Shown in pieces: positions 16,865-29,384 of a DNA stretch of 30,016 nucleotides. The notes under the pieces are model-generated. The model searched no databases, was not told the origin of the DNA, and saw only the letters and a list, made by a program, of their open reading frames with translations. Position 1 is the first letter of the stretch. Every line of letters begins with the position of its first letter. The DNA comes from Pascua guehoae (lineage: Eukaryota > Basidiomycota > Tremellomycetes > Trichosporonales > Trichosporonaceae), in NCBI GenBank assembly GCA_001600415.1, contig BCJX01000003.1:2137989-2168004 (forward strand). The letters are read 5' to 3'. Made by a program: the position numbers and the translations under genes.

Positions 16865-18702
16865 CGCTGTTTGTAGTCCTGATGGGAGAGTGTTGGCGGC
16901 CGCAGAGGACAGGAGAACGAGGAGAGGACTGTTAAATTGTTAAGCACTTCTGCTTCTGCTACCCTCTCCTGGCATGTCCCGGCTCATTGATTGTCCTTTG
17001 TCCTTTGTCGATTGTCCTTTGTCGATGTCCTTGGTCGATTGTGCTTGGTCGATTGTCCTGTCAATCTGATAACTTGCAGAAGAGGAGTAACGCCACCTGA
17101 CAACCACCCCATCTGCTGGTCCCAGTATCAGCTCTGCTTTAGGCCGCATCAACCATTCCGTCTCGTGCCAGTCCAGTACATTCTCACGAGTGCTCCAATC
17201 CAGTCCACCGTCACAATCTCAGTTACTCCCAAGAACAACCGCACTGCAGGGCACGGTAACACGTCCTCGAGCGCGACGGGCGGGACATACTCCCGTGCCT
17301 TTGGAGGTTTCGGCATTTCTATTTGCTGGATTTAGTAGGAGTTGTCCTCATTATTTGTATAATATAATATTTAAATTCAGAAGCAAATGAGAGCTAGGTG
17401 ATTGGGTGGTGAAGTTGGGAAAAACGCGTTCAAGCAATTTTGGCCACACAAGCGTGCCAGCCTGGTGGGATTCGGCGGTTCGTCAGGGGTTCGTTTCCCG
17501 AGGGATGACTTGTCTTTCTGTCGACACTTGCCCACTAACATATCCCCCGCGAAGTCCTAATGTTGAAGAGCTGGGAGGACAAAAGTGGCCCCCCTTGCTC
17601 CTCTGCATGGACTCGGAACAGCAATCTCCACATTGCCAGTCACGTGATGTCTTCTTCACGGCGAGGAACGCGCCATGGGGTAGCGAGTTTATGGTACGGT
17701 TGTGCCTGACTCGCGCGCGCGCGCGCGCGATCCCCCCCGCAACCGTGTTGTGTCCCTTAGCGTCATTTTATTTTGACCCTGATGTCATCTGACCCCCCGA
17801 CGACCGGGTTGTTTACCTTTGGCAAGGGGGGACCCTGCGCCCCTGTGGGTGGATTGCTTCTTGGCGTTTGGGGGACAGAGTCGTCGCAGTTTGTTTATCC
17901 CATCCATTGGGCAAGACACGCAGCAGACGCGTCTTCTTGGAAACACACGACCTCTCCAAACCCAACCCCGCCGTCATTCGCGTCCCAGTCCTCCTACTGC
18001 ACCCCACCCATCTCACTCTCTTACTCTGTGTCTTGCAACCCCTTTCCCGAGATCCCGTACGGCGCGTCAAGCGACCTACATTACATTCATTTGTCCCTCT
18101 CTCTGTCCCTGCCGCGCCTGCGCTGCCTCCCCCCCGATCCACCTGTCGTGTTACCTTTGCCTGCTTGGACCTCCACTGTCCCCCAGTCTTGGGACCCCAC
18201 GTTTGCCACCTCTCATTCGTTCACTGGCCCACCCTCGGTCCAAACGCGTCTCACGTCTGTACTGTACGCCTCCTGCGCCGCAGCTGCAACACTCCGGCTG
18301 CCCCCCTCCGGGTTTGTGCGATTGCCAAGGCGCATTCCGCTCAAGCCTCTGTTCTACGAGGTACCAGGTGTAACCACTTTGCCTCTGGCGTCAAGGCACC
18401 GAACCATTCACAACGCCAACCCAACTGTGAACCCTCGTCGTCCGACACAACTTTGTCTTGGCACCACGCGCCGTCAGAGACGCGCTCGAGCCCGCCGACC
18501 CCCTCGTCGAGAACTAGATAACTAGCTCGCTGTCCCCGATCCCCTCGTTCTTTCTTGTTCACTACCAACACCCACCGACGCCTACCCAGCTCTCTCTCCC
18601 TCCTGCTTGCCATCCCGCTTGCAACCCGCCCCCCCCCCCCCCCCAACCCTCCTCTCTACCTACGCTAGTCACTCGTTTAACGCCGACACTCTTTAGTCCA
18701 CC
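16865..18702. other. Gene-free stretch and long leader of the GPI-protein gene
   Basis: No supportable gene. About 16989-17058 is a tandem array of TTGTCCTTTGTCGA-like units. About 17345-17380 is a short AT-rich patch in otherwise GC-rich DNA. 17714-17729 is (CG)n. From about 17930 to 18660 the plus strand is so C/T-rich that all three frames stay open for 500 bp or more. This is base composition, not coding, and is the probable promoter and 5' leader of the gene at 18703. Confidence 0.55.
17930..18660 (+). promoter_or_regulatory. Pyrimidine-rich promoter/leader
   Basis: Strong C/T bias on the coding strand upstream of the GPI-protein ATG at 18703, including a 16-nt C run at 18629-18644. CT-rich tracts are common before highly expressed fungal genes; transcription start and any 5' UTR intron cannot be placed from sequence alone. 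Confidence 0.45.
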
Positions 18703-19526
18703 ATGTTCTTCAACGCCGCCATCTCCACCCTCGCCCTCCTCGCCTCGCCGGCGCTTGCGACCCTCTACACGACCAACCCCGTGGCTTCGTCGGCCCTCGT
18801 CGCCGGCGAGGCTCTCGAGATTACGTGGATGGACGACGGCGCTGCGCCCCAGCTCGAGACCATTGGCACCTGCTCGGTCGACCTGTGCATTGGCTCGTGG
18901 ATCAAGCAAGAGTGCATCCAGAACCTCGCCGAGAGCGTCGACGTCTCAAAGGCAAACTCGGTCTCGGCCACCATTGACCCCACCGTCGGCGAGAACGGCC
19001 TGTACTACTTTGTCCGCTTCCAGTCGGCAGACTACACGGCCAACGGCGTCCCCTACCAGCAGTTCTCGGCCCGTTTCCGGTAAGTCGTACCCGCCGCGGT
19101 GGTGTGCAGCCGCGGCGTATGGAAACCAGCGCCGGCCAGCCGAACCACGCACACACGCACGCACGCACGCACGAACCCACAACTAACACGCGCAGCATCG
19201 ACGCCATGACCGGCAACTTCACCGAGGACGAGATGGCCCTCGCCACGGCCCCCACCGAGGCCCCCACCAAGAGCGGTGCCGCCGCCGCCTCGGGCGCCTC
19301 GGGTGCCGTCTCGGTCACTAGCGCGGTCTCGGGCTCGGCCGCCGCCGGCGCCTCGACGACGAGCGCCGCCGCCTCGTCGGCCGCCGTCTCGTCCACCTCC
19401 AAGGCCGCGACCCTCTCGTCCGCCGCCCCCTCGGCCTCGGCTTCGGAGCCAGCATCCGGCGCCCGCGCCCTCGTCGCCCCCGCCGGCCTCGTCCTCGCCG
19501 GTGTCGCCGCCGTCCTCGCCCTCTAA
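18703..19526 (+). CDS. Secreted GPI-anchored Kre9/Knh1-domain protein
   Basis: Cell-surface protein of the Ser/Thr-rich GPI-anchored family with an N-terminal Kre9/Knh1 domain; relatives act in cell-wall beta-glucan assembly, but this member's role is unknown. Exon 1 is 18703-19079, the intron is 19080-19195 (GTAAGT; it contains an ACGC microsatellite; CTAAC then GCAG), and exon 2 is 19196-19526, giving 235 residues. Residues 1-19 are a signal peptide (MFFNAAISTLALLASPALA). The Kre9/Knh1-like beta-sandwich covers about 20-125 (TNPVASSALVAGEALEITW, TCSVDLCIG, ENGLYYFVRFQS, YQQFSARF) with three cysteines. About 140-210 is an Ala/Ser/Thr-rich stalk likely to be O-glycosylated. The C-terminus is a GPI-type hydrophobic tail (LVAPAGLVLAGVAAVLAL) preceded by small residues (PASGA) suitable as the anchor site. 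The start is fixed by the signal peptide and context CACCATG. Confidence 0.9.
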
Positions 19527-20392
19527 ACCCCCCCAATCAAGTCTTGCGCGTTTCAGCTTGCCCCCCACACTAGTTCTGAAGCAGAAACGCGCAGCTGCAG
19601 ACCTGGGCAGCGGTGGCGCATGGGCCACACGCCGCCTGGGTTTCTAGCACTTATTGCGCGCCCAGCCTCTATTCTCCGGGCTTGTTCAAACCTCTCCTCT
19701 CGCTCGACGGGCCCGGCGCCAAGGCGGGGTGCAGTTGACCTGCACGGGCCGCCGGCTTTCGATCAATCAATCTCATGCTCATGCAGTGTCCCCCTTTTTA
19801 TTATTATCTGCTTCGGTCTTTGGTCTCCCTCTCACCTTGTAGGTGGAGATGCATTGTTGTCTCTGGTGCAGCGGGAAAGTGTCATGCAGGAGTGCAGCGA
19901 GTGCAAGGAGTGCGTGCAAAGAGTGCAAGGAGGCAAGGAGTGCAAGTCATCCAAGTCGCGCAAGTCATACCCCCTCGCGTCCGTCTGCGCACCGACTGGT
20001 GGATTGTTTGGGCACTACAGTATCCCCTTGGCAGCGCCAAGGTGACGCTTGGCGTCGGGTGCCAGACGTGCATGACAGGCCCAGTGGCGCCGCCGCGACC
20101 CACAGTTGCCCACAGTTGCCCACAGGTGCCCAGGAGGGGCAGGTGATAGGCTCCACATGGCGACAGTGGGAATATCCGGCATCGCGGGACACGACATGGA
20201 GGACATCGGGGGACGAGTCCGTCCCGCCCTATCCCCCGCAGGCCGCAGGCCGCAGTCTGCCATTATTGGAACCGACTCGTGACATGGCCTACGCGTGTCT
20301 CGAGGGCCCGTGCGTGCGGCGTATCGGACCGGCCCAGGACGGGACAGTGTACATGGGATAGGAGGCACGAGGCATTCATTGGCATCAAGACA

Positions 20393-20443
20393 GACACGCG
20401 CACGCACACGCGCACACACACGCGCACACGCACACGCGCACAG
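20393..20443. repeat. CA/CGCACA microsatellite
   Basis: Alternating purine-pyrimidine array of CGCACA and CACACG units; such sequence can adopt Z-DNA. Confidence 0.85.
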
Positions 20444-20567
20444 GCGCAGCACGTACGCGCAGTACGCACGCCGAGCGAGGGTCAGAGTGGCACAGTGGCA
20501 CAGTGTCATTCCCGCCTCCGAGAGTCTCGGGAGCGCGCAGGGAACGGCGGGTGCTCTGCTCTGTGCT

Positions 20568-20637
20568 CGAGTCTGAGTCTGCGTCCGAGTCTGAGTCTGA
20601 GCCTGGGTCCGAGTCTGGGTCCGAGTCTCAGTCTCGA
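20568..20637. repeat. Hexamer array (GAGTCT / GGGTCC)
   Basis: About eleven 6-bp units alternating between GAGTCT, GCGTCC and GGGTCC variants. Confidence 0.85.
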
Positions 20638-21589
20638 CGGGTTGAGTGTCACGGAATGACACGCTGACACGCCAACACTGCCCGTCAAGCAACGAGTGAC
20701 ACTCGACCGAGCTCGCTCTGCGAGTGTCGGAATGAAACCGCAAAACCCTCCCCGTCATTACCTCTCCCGTCTTGTGGTCTGGCGGAATGGGCCGACTCGA
20801 GAAACACGCCCACGCGCAGTGGTCGATACGTCGGCGGGGACCGTACGGACGGCCTATCAATCTGCGCCTGCGCGGGTACTTGCACCCACCAGTACAGTAC
20901 CAGCACAAAGCGGCGAATGGCTGAATACTGTAGCTGGCCTGTGGCCTATGGCGTCCCCCACCGTGGTTGGAGGCACGTTTGTCGGCGTGCTTGGCGGCTT
21001 GGCGTGAATGAGATGGACGTGAGACATGGACGCGTCAGACGCGGGACAGGGGCACGCGCCATGTCACTGGCTACATCCGCGGAGGTTGGGACATGGGGAC
21101 GTGTGGGCAGTACAGTATCTGGTAAGAAGCGCGCTGGTCCCCAGTCGTTTGGATGCTGTTCCCTCGTGATCACTGTATGGCTACAACGTCCCAGACGGAT
21201 GAGGACGGTCATCCTGGGCGTTCAAGTCGATAAATGCGCGCGCCATGGTGGCCACGCCTGAGCTGAGCGACACTTGTACTTGCGTGGACAGTCGGAAGTG
21301 TTCCCGTCAATGTATTGTTAAGGTGTCTTGTAGCCCCGCCTGATCACCGTCGGGGAATGCATAACCCACGACGAGGCTAGGGCATCGTACCGTATCATGG
21401 GAGCTATTGGGGATTGAGCAGGTCCGGAACATGGTCGGTTCGGTCGGATGTGGAACGAGGGCGGTGAAGACGCGCCCATGATGAACAGAGGGCGGTGGAG
21501 AATCGACAGAGCAGAAATGGTCGCGACTGCCGAGGGCGGCGATGCTAACAGCCGGTGTACAGGGAGCGGTGACAGCGACGGCGTCGGGC

Positions 21590-21646
21590 ACCAGCTGTGT
21601 TCGACGTCACCAGCTGTGTTCGACGTTACCAGCTGCGTTCGACGTT
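21590..21646. repeat. Three 19-bp direct repeats containing CAGCTG
   Basis: Unit ACCAGCTGTGTTCGACGTT in three head-to-tail copies (copy 1 ends C, copy 3 has CAGCTGCG). Each carries a palindromic E-box-type CAGCTG. Confidence 0.85.
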
Positions 21647-21916
21647 GTATGCCAGTTGCCACAATCTGCAACGGCGTACTCGCGTTCCAACGTCAAGGAC
21701 GTCTGCACGTGAGCGTGGCAACAGCAGATGTGCGGCCCACAGTGAGCATTCACGATAGTCGGGCTACAATGCAACTGAATACATGCACAACTGGAACCAA
21801 ACAACCCGTACGCGACGAGTGTCAACACCACTCTTCGCCGAACACTGCCCGCCCGCCCGTCCCCCTCGGTGCATCACCCCTCCCGCTCGCGACAGAGCTC
21901 ACAGCTCGCGCCGCCA

Positions 21917-24265
21917 CTAGTTGAGGAAGCGCAACGCCGCAATGGCACCATTGATGACCATGCCGAGCACGATGCCAATCTGCCAGTCAGCACCGTCAAA
22001 TACCACGCTCCCAACTTACCTGCATGCGCTGGCCAAAGACGACGCCCGCGACGGCCTCGGCGCCGACGAGGGGCGACGAGCTGACGCGCGACGACACCGT
22101 GTCGGGTGCGGGTGTGGGGGCCATGAATGTGTCAATCGAGAGGCCGAGGTTGTCCTGGCCTTGGCTCTGGGCTTGTGGTGGCTCGGCACCTTGCGTCCCA
22201 ATCGCGTCGGTCCCACCGCTCGGTGTGTCCTCACCCCCTACTGGCTGGGTTCTCCCACTCGCGGCATTGATCGCGGCCGCGTGCGCAGATGCACGGCGGG
22301 CGTCCTCTGCTCGCTCGGCCACCTCGGCACGCCGCGCGAGCTCGTCGGCCTCGGCGTCGGCGTCAAAGAAGTTTGGCAGCGGCAGGTCGCGGAAGAAGAA
22401 CCACGGTGTGAGGGGCACGAGGAAGCCGATCAAGAGGCCGTTCATGATGGACGTGAACATGCCCTCGGTCGTGGCTGTGGTGTCAGTACGGCGCCTGGAA
22501 GTGATAAAAAGGAGACGAAACAGTGGCAGAAACAGGGATAGGAAGAAGGCATAGCACGGAGGGCTGGCGCAAAACGATGAAGTGAAGAGGGTACAACAAG
22601 CCTGGAGAAAAGAGCCTAGGTGGAACCGTCTGAGAGCCAAGTCGTGGCAGATCTCCAGTCTCTGGTCATGTAGGTCCCAAGCTTCTGGTTGCAGCTGTGA
22701 GGGTGTCCTGAGTTCTGCGCGACCCAGCCAAATCTCCACGAACCCAAGTTTGGCCAGATGACCACATACTCGGCAAGACCGCTGGCGAGGAGAGAACAGG
22801 CCGCGCCGAGGTGAACACGGGTGGAACTCCCAAGGTCCCCATTCTCTGCTTTCGCTGCCTGTGTAGCTCCCATGCCTTCTCGGCCCTTGTCCAGCCGCAC
22901 GCAGACGAGACCCTCATCGCGCGCAAGAAAAAGCTCCAGCCCAACCTCCACCACCTCAACCCCGTAACAATCCCACCCGACTCACTCGTCGCAGTCGCGG
23001 GCGTGAGGTCGCCCTCGATCCACTGCTCCTCGAGCGCGCGCGCATGTTCGTCATTGACATCCCCGCCACCGAGATCAGGCACCTCTTCGCCGCGGCTCTC
23101 GTAAAACTGGCGCCGCATGGCCGCAACGTCCTCTGGCGACAGCCCCGCGTCGAGGAGGGTATCGAACCCACGGCGGCGGGGGGCGGGTTCGTGGTCTTCG
23201 CGCGGGGGCGTATCGAGACCGAGCGGCGGCCCGACGTTGCAGTGGAGGTACACCTTGGGCGTGCTGGGCGGCGACGGGGAGCGTGACGGCGCGAGCGGGA
23301 CGGATTCCGATGCTGCAGTTACAGAAGACGGCGACCCGACCCCGCCAGCAGGACCCGACATGGACCGCCGGTGCCGGTGCTGCCGCCGCGGCTCGTCGGT
23401 GCCGATCTCCAGGCCCACCTCGCGCAGCACCTCGTTCACTCCCGCACCCACGCCCTCGGCCTGTCGGCGTACGCGCTCCTCCAGGCTCCGCAGCCAGGGG
23501 AGCAGGAGGATGCCGTCCGTCAGCAGCCGGCCGGCGTGGATTAGACGCAACGAGTTGCCCGCAACGCTCGGGCGGAGGTGCCGGATCTGCAGTTAGTGGT
23601 GATCGTCGGCATAGCCATGTCGGTCTGCGGTGCGTTTCTCCTCCCGTTCTGCTCTAAACTCCTTCTGCTCGCTGCCCCCTGCCTTGCTCCCATCCCGCTG
23701 CTCCCTGCCTTGCTCCTCCCCGCCTCGCTCCCGTCCCCCTCCTCGCCTGCGATGTATCACGCCCTCGTCGCTGCCACCTCGCCTCATGACACCCACCTCC
23801 CCCTTGCCCACCGCACCTGCCCTCCCCCCCACCTCCTACGCACACACACACCCAACTCACCTTATCCTTTACACTCGCCACACTCTCCCCCTCATCCACC
23901 CACACTTCGAGGTTATGCGCCTCCCACTCGCCCGAGAAGATGACGCTGACCGCGCGCCCATTCTCGTGCTCGGGATCGGGCACCGGTGCGCGCATCTTGC
24001 CCTTTCCCTTTGTGGATGTCGACGTGCGCCGGCTATGCCGCCCCACACCTACACCGGCACCTGGCTCGCTCTCTTCGGCATCACTAAACAGCTCTTCGCT
24101 AGCGCCGCTCTCGTAACCGGGCACGGCGCGCTGCTTGCCGCGCGCCTTTGCGCTCTTTTCCGGCGGGTACCGGCGGGCCCCGAGCTTGGCGCGCGCCGAC
24201 GACGCCGACGACGACGACGGCGCGTGCGCGAGGAGCGGGACGTGTTCGTCTGGCGGCTCGGACAT
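21917..24265 (-). CDS. DSC3: Dsc3-like subunit of the Golgi Dsc E3 ubiquitin ligase
   Basis: Membrane subunit of the Dsc complex, which in fungi ubiquitinates membrane proteins in the secretory pathway and in some species activates the SREBP sterol/hypoxia factor. Exons are 24265-23861, 23586-22986, 22474-22020 and 21979-21917, all GT-AG and in phase, giving 507 residues. After a long disordered N-terminus comes a ubiquitin-like fold (AVSVIFSGEWEAHNLEVWV then SVASVKDK-IRHLRPSVAG, LRLIHAGRLLTDG). The DUF2407_C-type region follows (FDTLLDAGLSPEDVAAMRRQ, EEQWIEGD). Then come two membrane segments: MNGLLIGFLVPLTPWFFF and, at the very C-terminus, IGIVLGMVINGAIAALRF. Between them is an acidic/Ala-rich loop. 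Intron 2 is unusually long (511 nt) and might hide a small exon. The start at 24265 is chosen over an upstream in-frame Met because it leaves 283 bp of shared promoter with the divergent gene. Confidence 0.8.
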
Positions 24266-24548
24266 GGTGGTGGTGTGCAAGTCGACGTTGGGTGGTATCG
24301 TTGGTCTTCTTGCAACGTCACCCACGCCACCTGGCGCCACCCGCGGCGCGCGCGGAGGGCGCGGAGATTAGATCATCCCCGCATTAGCACTCTGACCCGC
24401 TTTTCTAATCCCATTTGGAGGCCATTAGGATTCACGGGCGGCAGCAATTGGGCAAATGACGTCGGCGCTTGTGGCACTGTGAACATCTTTGACAAGACTG
24501 GCTGTGCCTCGACACGCCCATCTTCCACCGTCTTCCACTCCACGACTC
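24266..24548. promoter_or_regulatory. Bidirectional promoter, DSC3 / TPR gene
   Basis: 283 bp between two divergent start codons. No TATA box or obvious repeated motif was seen. Confidence 0.45.
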
Positions 24549-26630
<2,082 letters not shown>

Positions 26631-27020
26631 GCGCACAAGACCCGCGACCGAGGTGCTGTGCGCGCTGTTGTCGTGGACATGCCAGGCGTCCAGGCGTCGA
26701 CACGGGTGACTTTGGTATTCTGTACATCCAACTAGACCCAACGAGCCCACCAAAACACACCAGTGGTGTACTGCACCACACATCTTGCTATGTAACACTC
26801 TTGGAGACGGTGGGCCCGATACGATAGGGACTAACGCCCGGCCTCGCCACTGGTTCGCCACTCAACTCGCGCGGTAGTGTGTCGGAATCCAGCGGTTTCA
26901 CGCGACAGCTGCCCAGTATACATGCGTGCATGCACCCTGCACGCCCAGGCAAGGTGCGAGTATCCGGTTTGGGTACTCGCCGGCGGTCCGACGGGTACAT
27001 GTCTTGAGCGGCGGGGCGAG

Positions 27021-27080
27021 CGATGAGGGCGAACGAGGGCGAACGAGGGCGAACGAGGGCGAACGAGGGCGAGCGAGGCC
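27021..27080. repeat. 10-bp tandem repeat
   Basis: Unit CGAACGAGGG in four exact copies (27031-27070) with degenerate copies on both sides. Confidence 0.9.
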
Positions 27081-27559
27081 AGCGGCGGGGGATGAGGGCG
27101 GCGAGGGATGTCAACTGGAGAAATGAGGCGGGTTGTGGAAACGTAGGGCTATGGACGGCGTGATGGAGAAGATGCCAGTGAGGGGATGAAAGAAGAGAAA
27201 AGGGAGAAAAGTGACGACATGGCGACAGAGCAAGCAAGCCAGAGCAAGAGGAAAGAAAAGGGATGACACCCAAGTGTACCAAGTTCCAAGTGGCAAATGT
27301 TGGCCCGTGCCGTGCATGCAGCGTGTCGTCTTGCTTTGGCAATGGCTCAGGCCAGTGATAGCACCGGCACGCAGCCGTGGTGTCATGGTGGCATCTATGC
27401 ACAGCAGTGCCCTACAACGTGTATGTGTATGTGTGTATGTGATACAACAGGCGAGATAGTCGGGCCCTCGCTCTGTTCTTGCCAGCTGAGCGTCGGCGAG
27501 CGTCCATCGCTCGTCCCGCCTTGCAGATACTGTCCGATATGCCAGAGCTGTGCTTGCAT

Positions 27560-27587
27560 GTGCTAGCATGCGCGCATGCGCTAGCAC
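27560..27587. repeat. Imperfect palindrome, 28 nt
   Basis: GTGCTAGC and GCTAGCAC arms enclose the self-complementary core ATGCGCGCAT, off-centre by two bases. Confidence 0.75.
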
Positions 27588-27679
27588 CCATCATGCCCTC
27601 GTGGCATGGCAGTGTGCAATGTCAATGTCTGTCGATGTAGCGCAGTCCCGTCCAGCGTCCAAGCGCTCCTCATCGCAGT

Positions 27680-27790
27680 GTCCAGTCCACTCCAGTCCAC
27701 GCCAGTCCACGCCAGTCCAGTCCGCTCCAGTGTCCAGTGTCCAGTCCCGTCCAGTCTCCAGTCCAGTTCAAAGTCCAGTGTTCAGTGCGG
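27680..27790. repeat. CCAGT-based tandem array
   Basis: Many copies of GTCCAGT and TCCAGTCCAC variants, period 10-12 bp, downstream of the gene ending at 27855. Confidence 0.8.
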
Positions 27791-27854
27791 CGTCCAGCCC
27801 CACGTCTCAGTGTCCTTCACGCGTCCGTCACGCGTCCTGACGCGCCGATCCACG

Positions 27855-29384
27855 CTAGCTGGCGCCCGACTCGCGGCGGAGCGCGCCGAGCGTAGGCACG
27901 GTCGGTGCGCTACGGCCGCGCCAGAGCATCCACGAGGGGCGGCGGGGCTTGTCGCGGTCGCCTGTTGTGGGCCGGGCTGTCGTCGGACGGCGGGGGATGA
28001 AGGCGAGGGACGGGGAGCTAGGGGCGGTGCGTGGGGTGGTGTGCGCGCTGTGGGCGTGTGCGTGTGAGTTTGGGTGGAGGTGTGGCGAGACGAGTGGCGT
28101 AACGGACCCTCGCTTTCCGTTTGCATTGACGTGGCTGCTCGCTGCCGTCTCGGTGGGCGGCTCGTACACTTTGCGTCCGACGGGCGGGGTAAAGGACACG
28201 GACGCAGGTGTGGGCGGCTGCGAGGGGGAGACGGGGCTGCGGAGGGTATAGTCGGACAAGCTGTGTGGCATCCCTGGTGTAGGGGAAGCAGGCACCGTGT
28301 TTGCGAGTCCGTGTCCGAGTCCGTGTCCGATTCCCAAGCCGGCGTTACCCACCACAGGCTGGAGGCTGTGCCGCACCGGCAACCGCACCTGCCCAGCGTG
28401 GCCGGGTACCTGCGGCAAGCTGTGTGGAGGGTATCCGTAAGCAGTCGCGCGGTTGGCCGCATGCTCGTGCGACCTGCTCCGCGTCGCCCACGAGCTCCGA
28501 GGGCTGCGGGGGGTACGGGGGGTACGGGGACTCCGGGGGCTGCGGTTCCGGCCTTCAGGGCGCTCGTCGACGCGGTCCAGGTCGACGACGCTCGCGCGTG
28601 CCGGCGCAGTCGCGACGCGCACGAGCGTCGGGCGCGGCACGGGGCGGACGGATGCGGGGCGGAGCACGCCAGCGTCGTCGGCGACGACGGCCTCGTGTGC
28701 CATCCGCGTGCGCGTGCCAAAGGCGGCGTCGGGCCCCGGAGAGAGCGCGGGCGACGAAAGCGGCGACGCACAGCTGTGCGGCACGAGTGACGGCGGGACC
28801 GCTTCAGTGGCAAGAATCGGATCAGGATGTAAAATGGAGTTTCGGGGGCCGTCATTCCTCGCGTCAACCTCCATGGGCGCGGGAGGCTGTATCGGCGCCG
28901 TCGCGGGGTTGGATGGTGTGCGAGTCTCCTCGTCCTCTTCGTGCCACGGCGCACACAGCCCGGTCCGCGCGACGGGCGACAGCGTCTCGCTCGCCGTGCT
29001 CGCAGAGCTGCGCCGGCTCTCGTTCCACACGGCGAGCTCCTCGTACGTGAGCACTGGGACAGACTCGGACCGCACCATGGCGGTGGCACCGGTGAATGCC
29101 GACTGGAGGCTCTGGCGCCGGCGTGTGGGTGAGCGCGCGGTGCGGCGAGGAAATGTCGCCGAGCGCACACCCTCGGGAACCGAGGCGGAGCGGGGGAGCG
29201 TTGCCCCGCGAGGGGCAGTAGCGGCAGTCGCGCTGTGCGGTGTGTGCGGGTCGACAGAAGGCGGCGAGGGCGGCGACGACGTGTGTGAACCAGATAAAGG
29301 CGGGTCGAATGCGCCAGGCATCGTCCCGTCACGCAGCGCGGAGAGGACGAGGGGCGGCGGTGGGGAGCGGCGGGTGACGGTCAT
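27855..29384 (-). CDS. Disordered Ser/Pro-rich protein, function unknown
   Basis: A single uninterrupted 509-residue frame from ATG 29384 (MTVTRRSPPPPLVLSALRDG) to a stop after RRESGAS. I do not recognise the family. The sequence is low in hydrophobics and rich in Ser, Pro, Thr, Arg and Ala. It has many SP/TP sites, including a run RSPRSPRTPRTPRSPRSS at about residues 300-320, which suggests proline-directed kinase substrates. The only ordered-looking patch is SVPVLTYEELAVWNESRR at about residue 105. A basic C-terminus follows (RRPSWMLWRGRSAP). No signal peptide or membrane segment from this start. The frame stays open upstream to 29696, but that part would be leader-like and hydrophobic, so the internal Met is preferred. 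Two other long frames overlap it; this one has natural SP-repeat composition and fewer rare residues. A regulatory or cytoskeletal adaptor is possible but not shown. Confidence 0.65.
   Translation of the reverse strand: MTVTRRSPPPPLVLSALRDGTMPGAFDPPLSGSHTSSPPSPPSVDPHTPHSATAATAPRGATLPRSASVPEGVRSATFPRRTARSPTRRRQSLQSAFTGATAMVRSESVPVLTYEELAVWNESRRSSASTASETLSPVARTGLCAPWHEEDEETRTPSNPATAPIQPPAPMEVDARNDGPRNSILHPDPILATEAVPPSLVPHSCASPLSSPALSPGPDAAFGTRTRMAHEAVVADDAGVLRPASVRPVPRPTLVRVATAPARASVVDLDRVDERPEGRNRSPRSPRTPRTPRSPRSSWATRSRSHEHAANRATAYGYPPHSLPQVPGHAGQVRLPVRHSLQPVVGNAGLGIGHGLGHGLANTVPASPTPGMPHSLSDYTLRSPVSPSQPPTPASVSFTPPVGRKVYEPPTETAASSHVNANGKRGSVTPLVSPHLHPNSHAHAHSAHTTPRTAPSSPSLAFIPRRPTTARPTTGDRDKPRRPSWMLWRGRSAPTVPTLGALRRESGAS

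Larger units (their letters stand above)
19527..21916. other. 2.4-kb gene-poor, repeat-rich spacer
   Basis: No gene can be supported on either strand. It holds at least four separate tandem arrays: GTGCAAGGA-type units at about 19883-19970; a CGCACA microsatellite at about 20393-20443; a GAGTCT/GGGTCC hexamer array at about 20568-20637; and three 19-bp units at 21590-21646. Open frames here cross these arrays and are not credible. Confidence 0.55.
26631..27854. other. Intergenic, repeat-rich
   Basis: 3' flanks of two convergent genes. Contains a 10-bp array at 27021-27080, a 28-nt imperfect palindrome at 27560-27587 and TCCAGTCCAC-type repeats at about 27680-27790. No gene recognised. Confidence 0.5.

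Noticed and set aside
17450..17510. tRNA-like GGGGTTCGTTTCCC block
   Set aside because: It suggests a T arm, but no acceptor, D arm or anticodon stem can be built around it.
17773..18525. 250-codon plus-strand frame upstream of the GPI-protein gene
   Set aside because: All three plus frames are open over the same C/T-rich stretch, so openness carries no information; there is no similarity or splice structure.
20393..20640. CRISPR-like array
   Set aside because: The units are contiguous microsatellites without spacers, in a eukaryotic genome.
27782..29332. 516-codon minus-strand frame overlapping the disordered protein
   Set aside because: It is very rich in Arg, Pro, Cys and His, a typical out-of-frame translation of GC-rich coding DNA. 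The alternative frame has coherent SP/TP composition and a sensible start.
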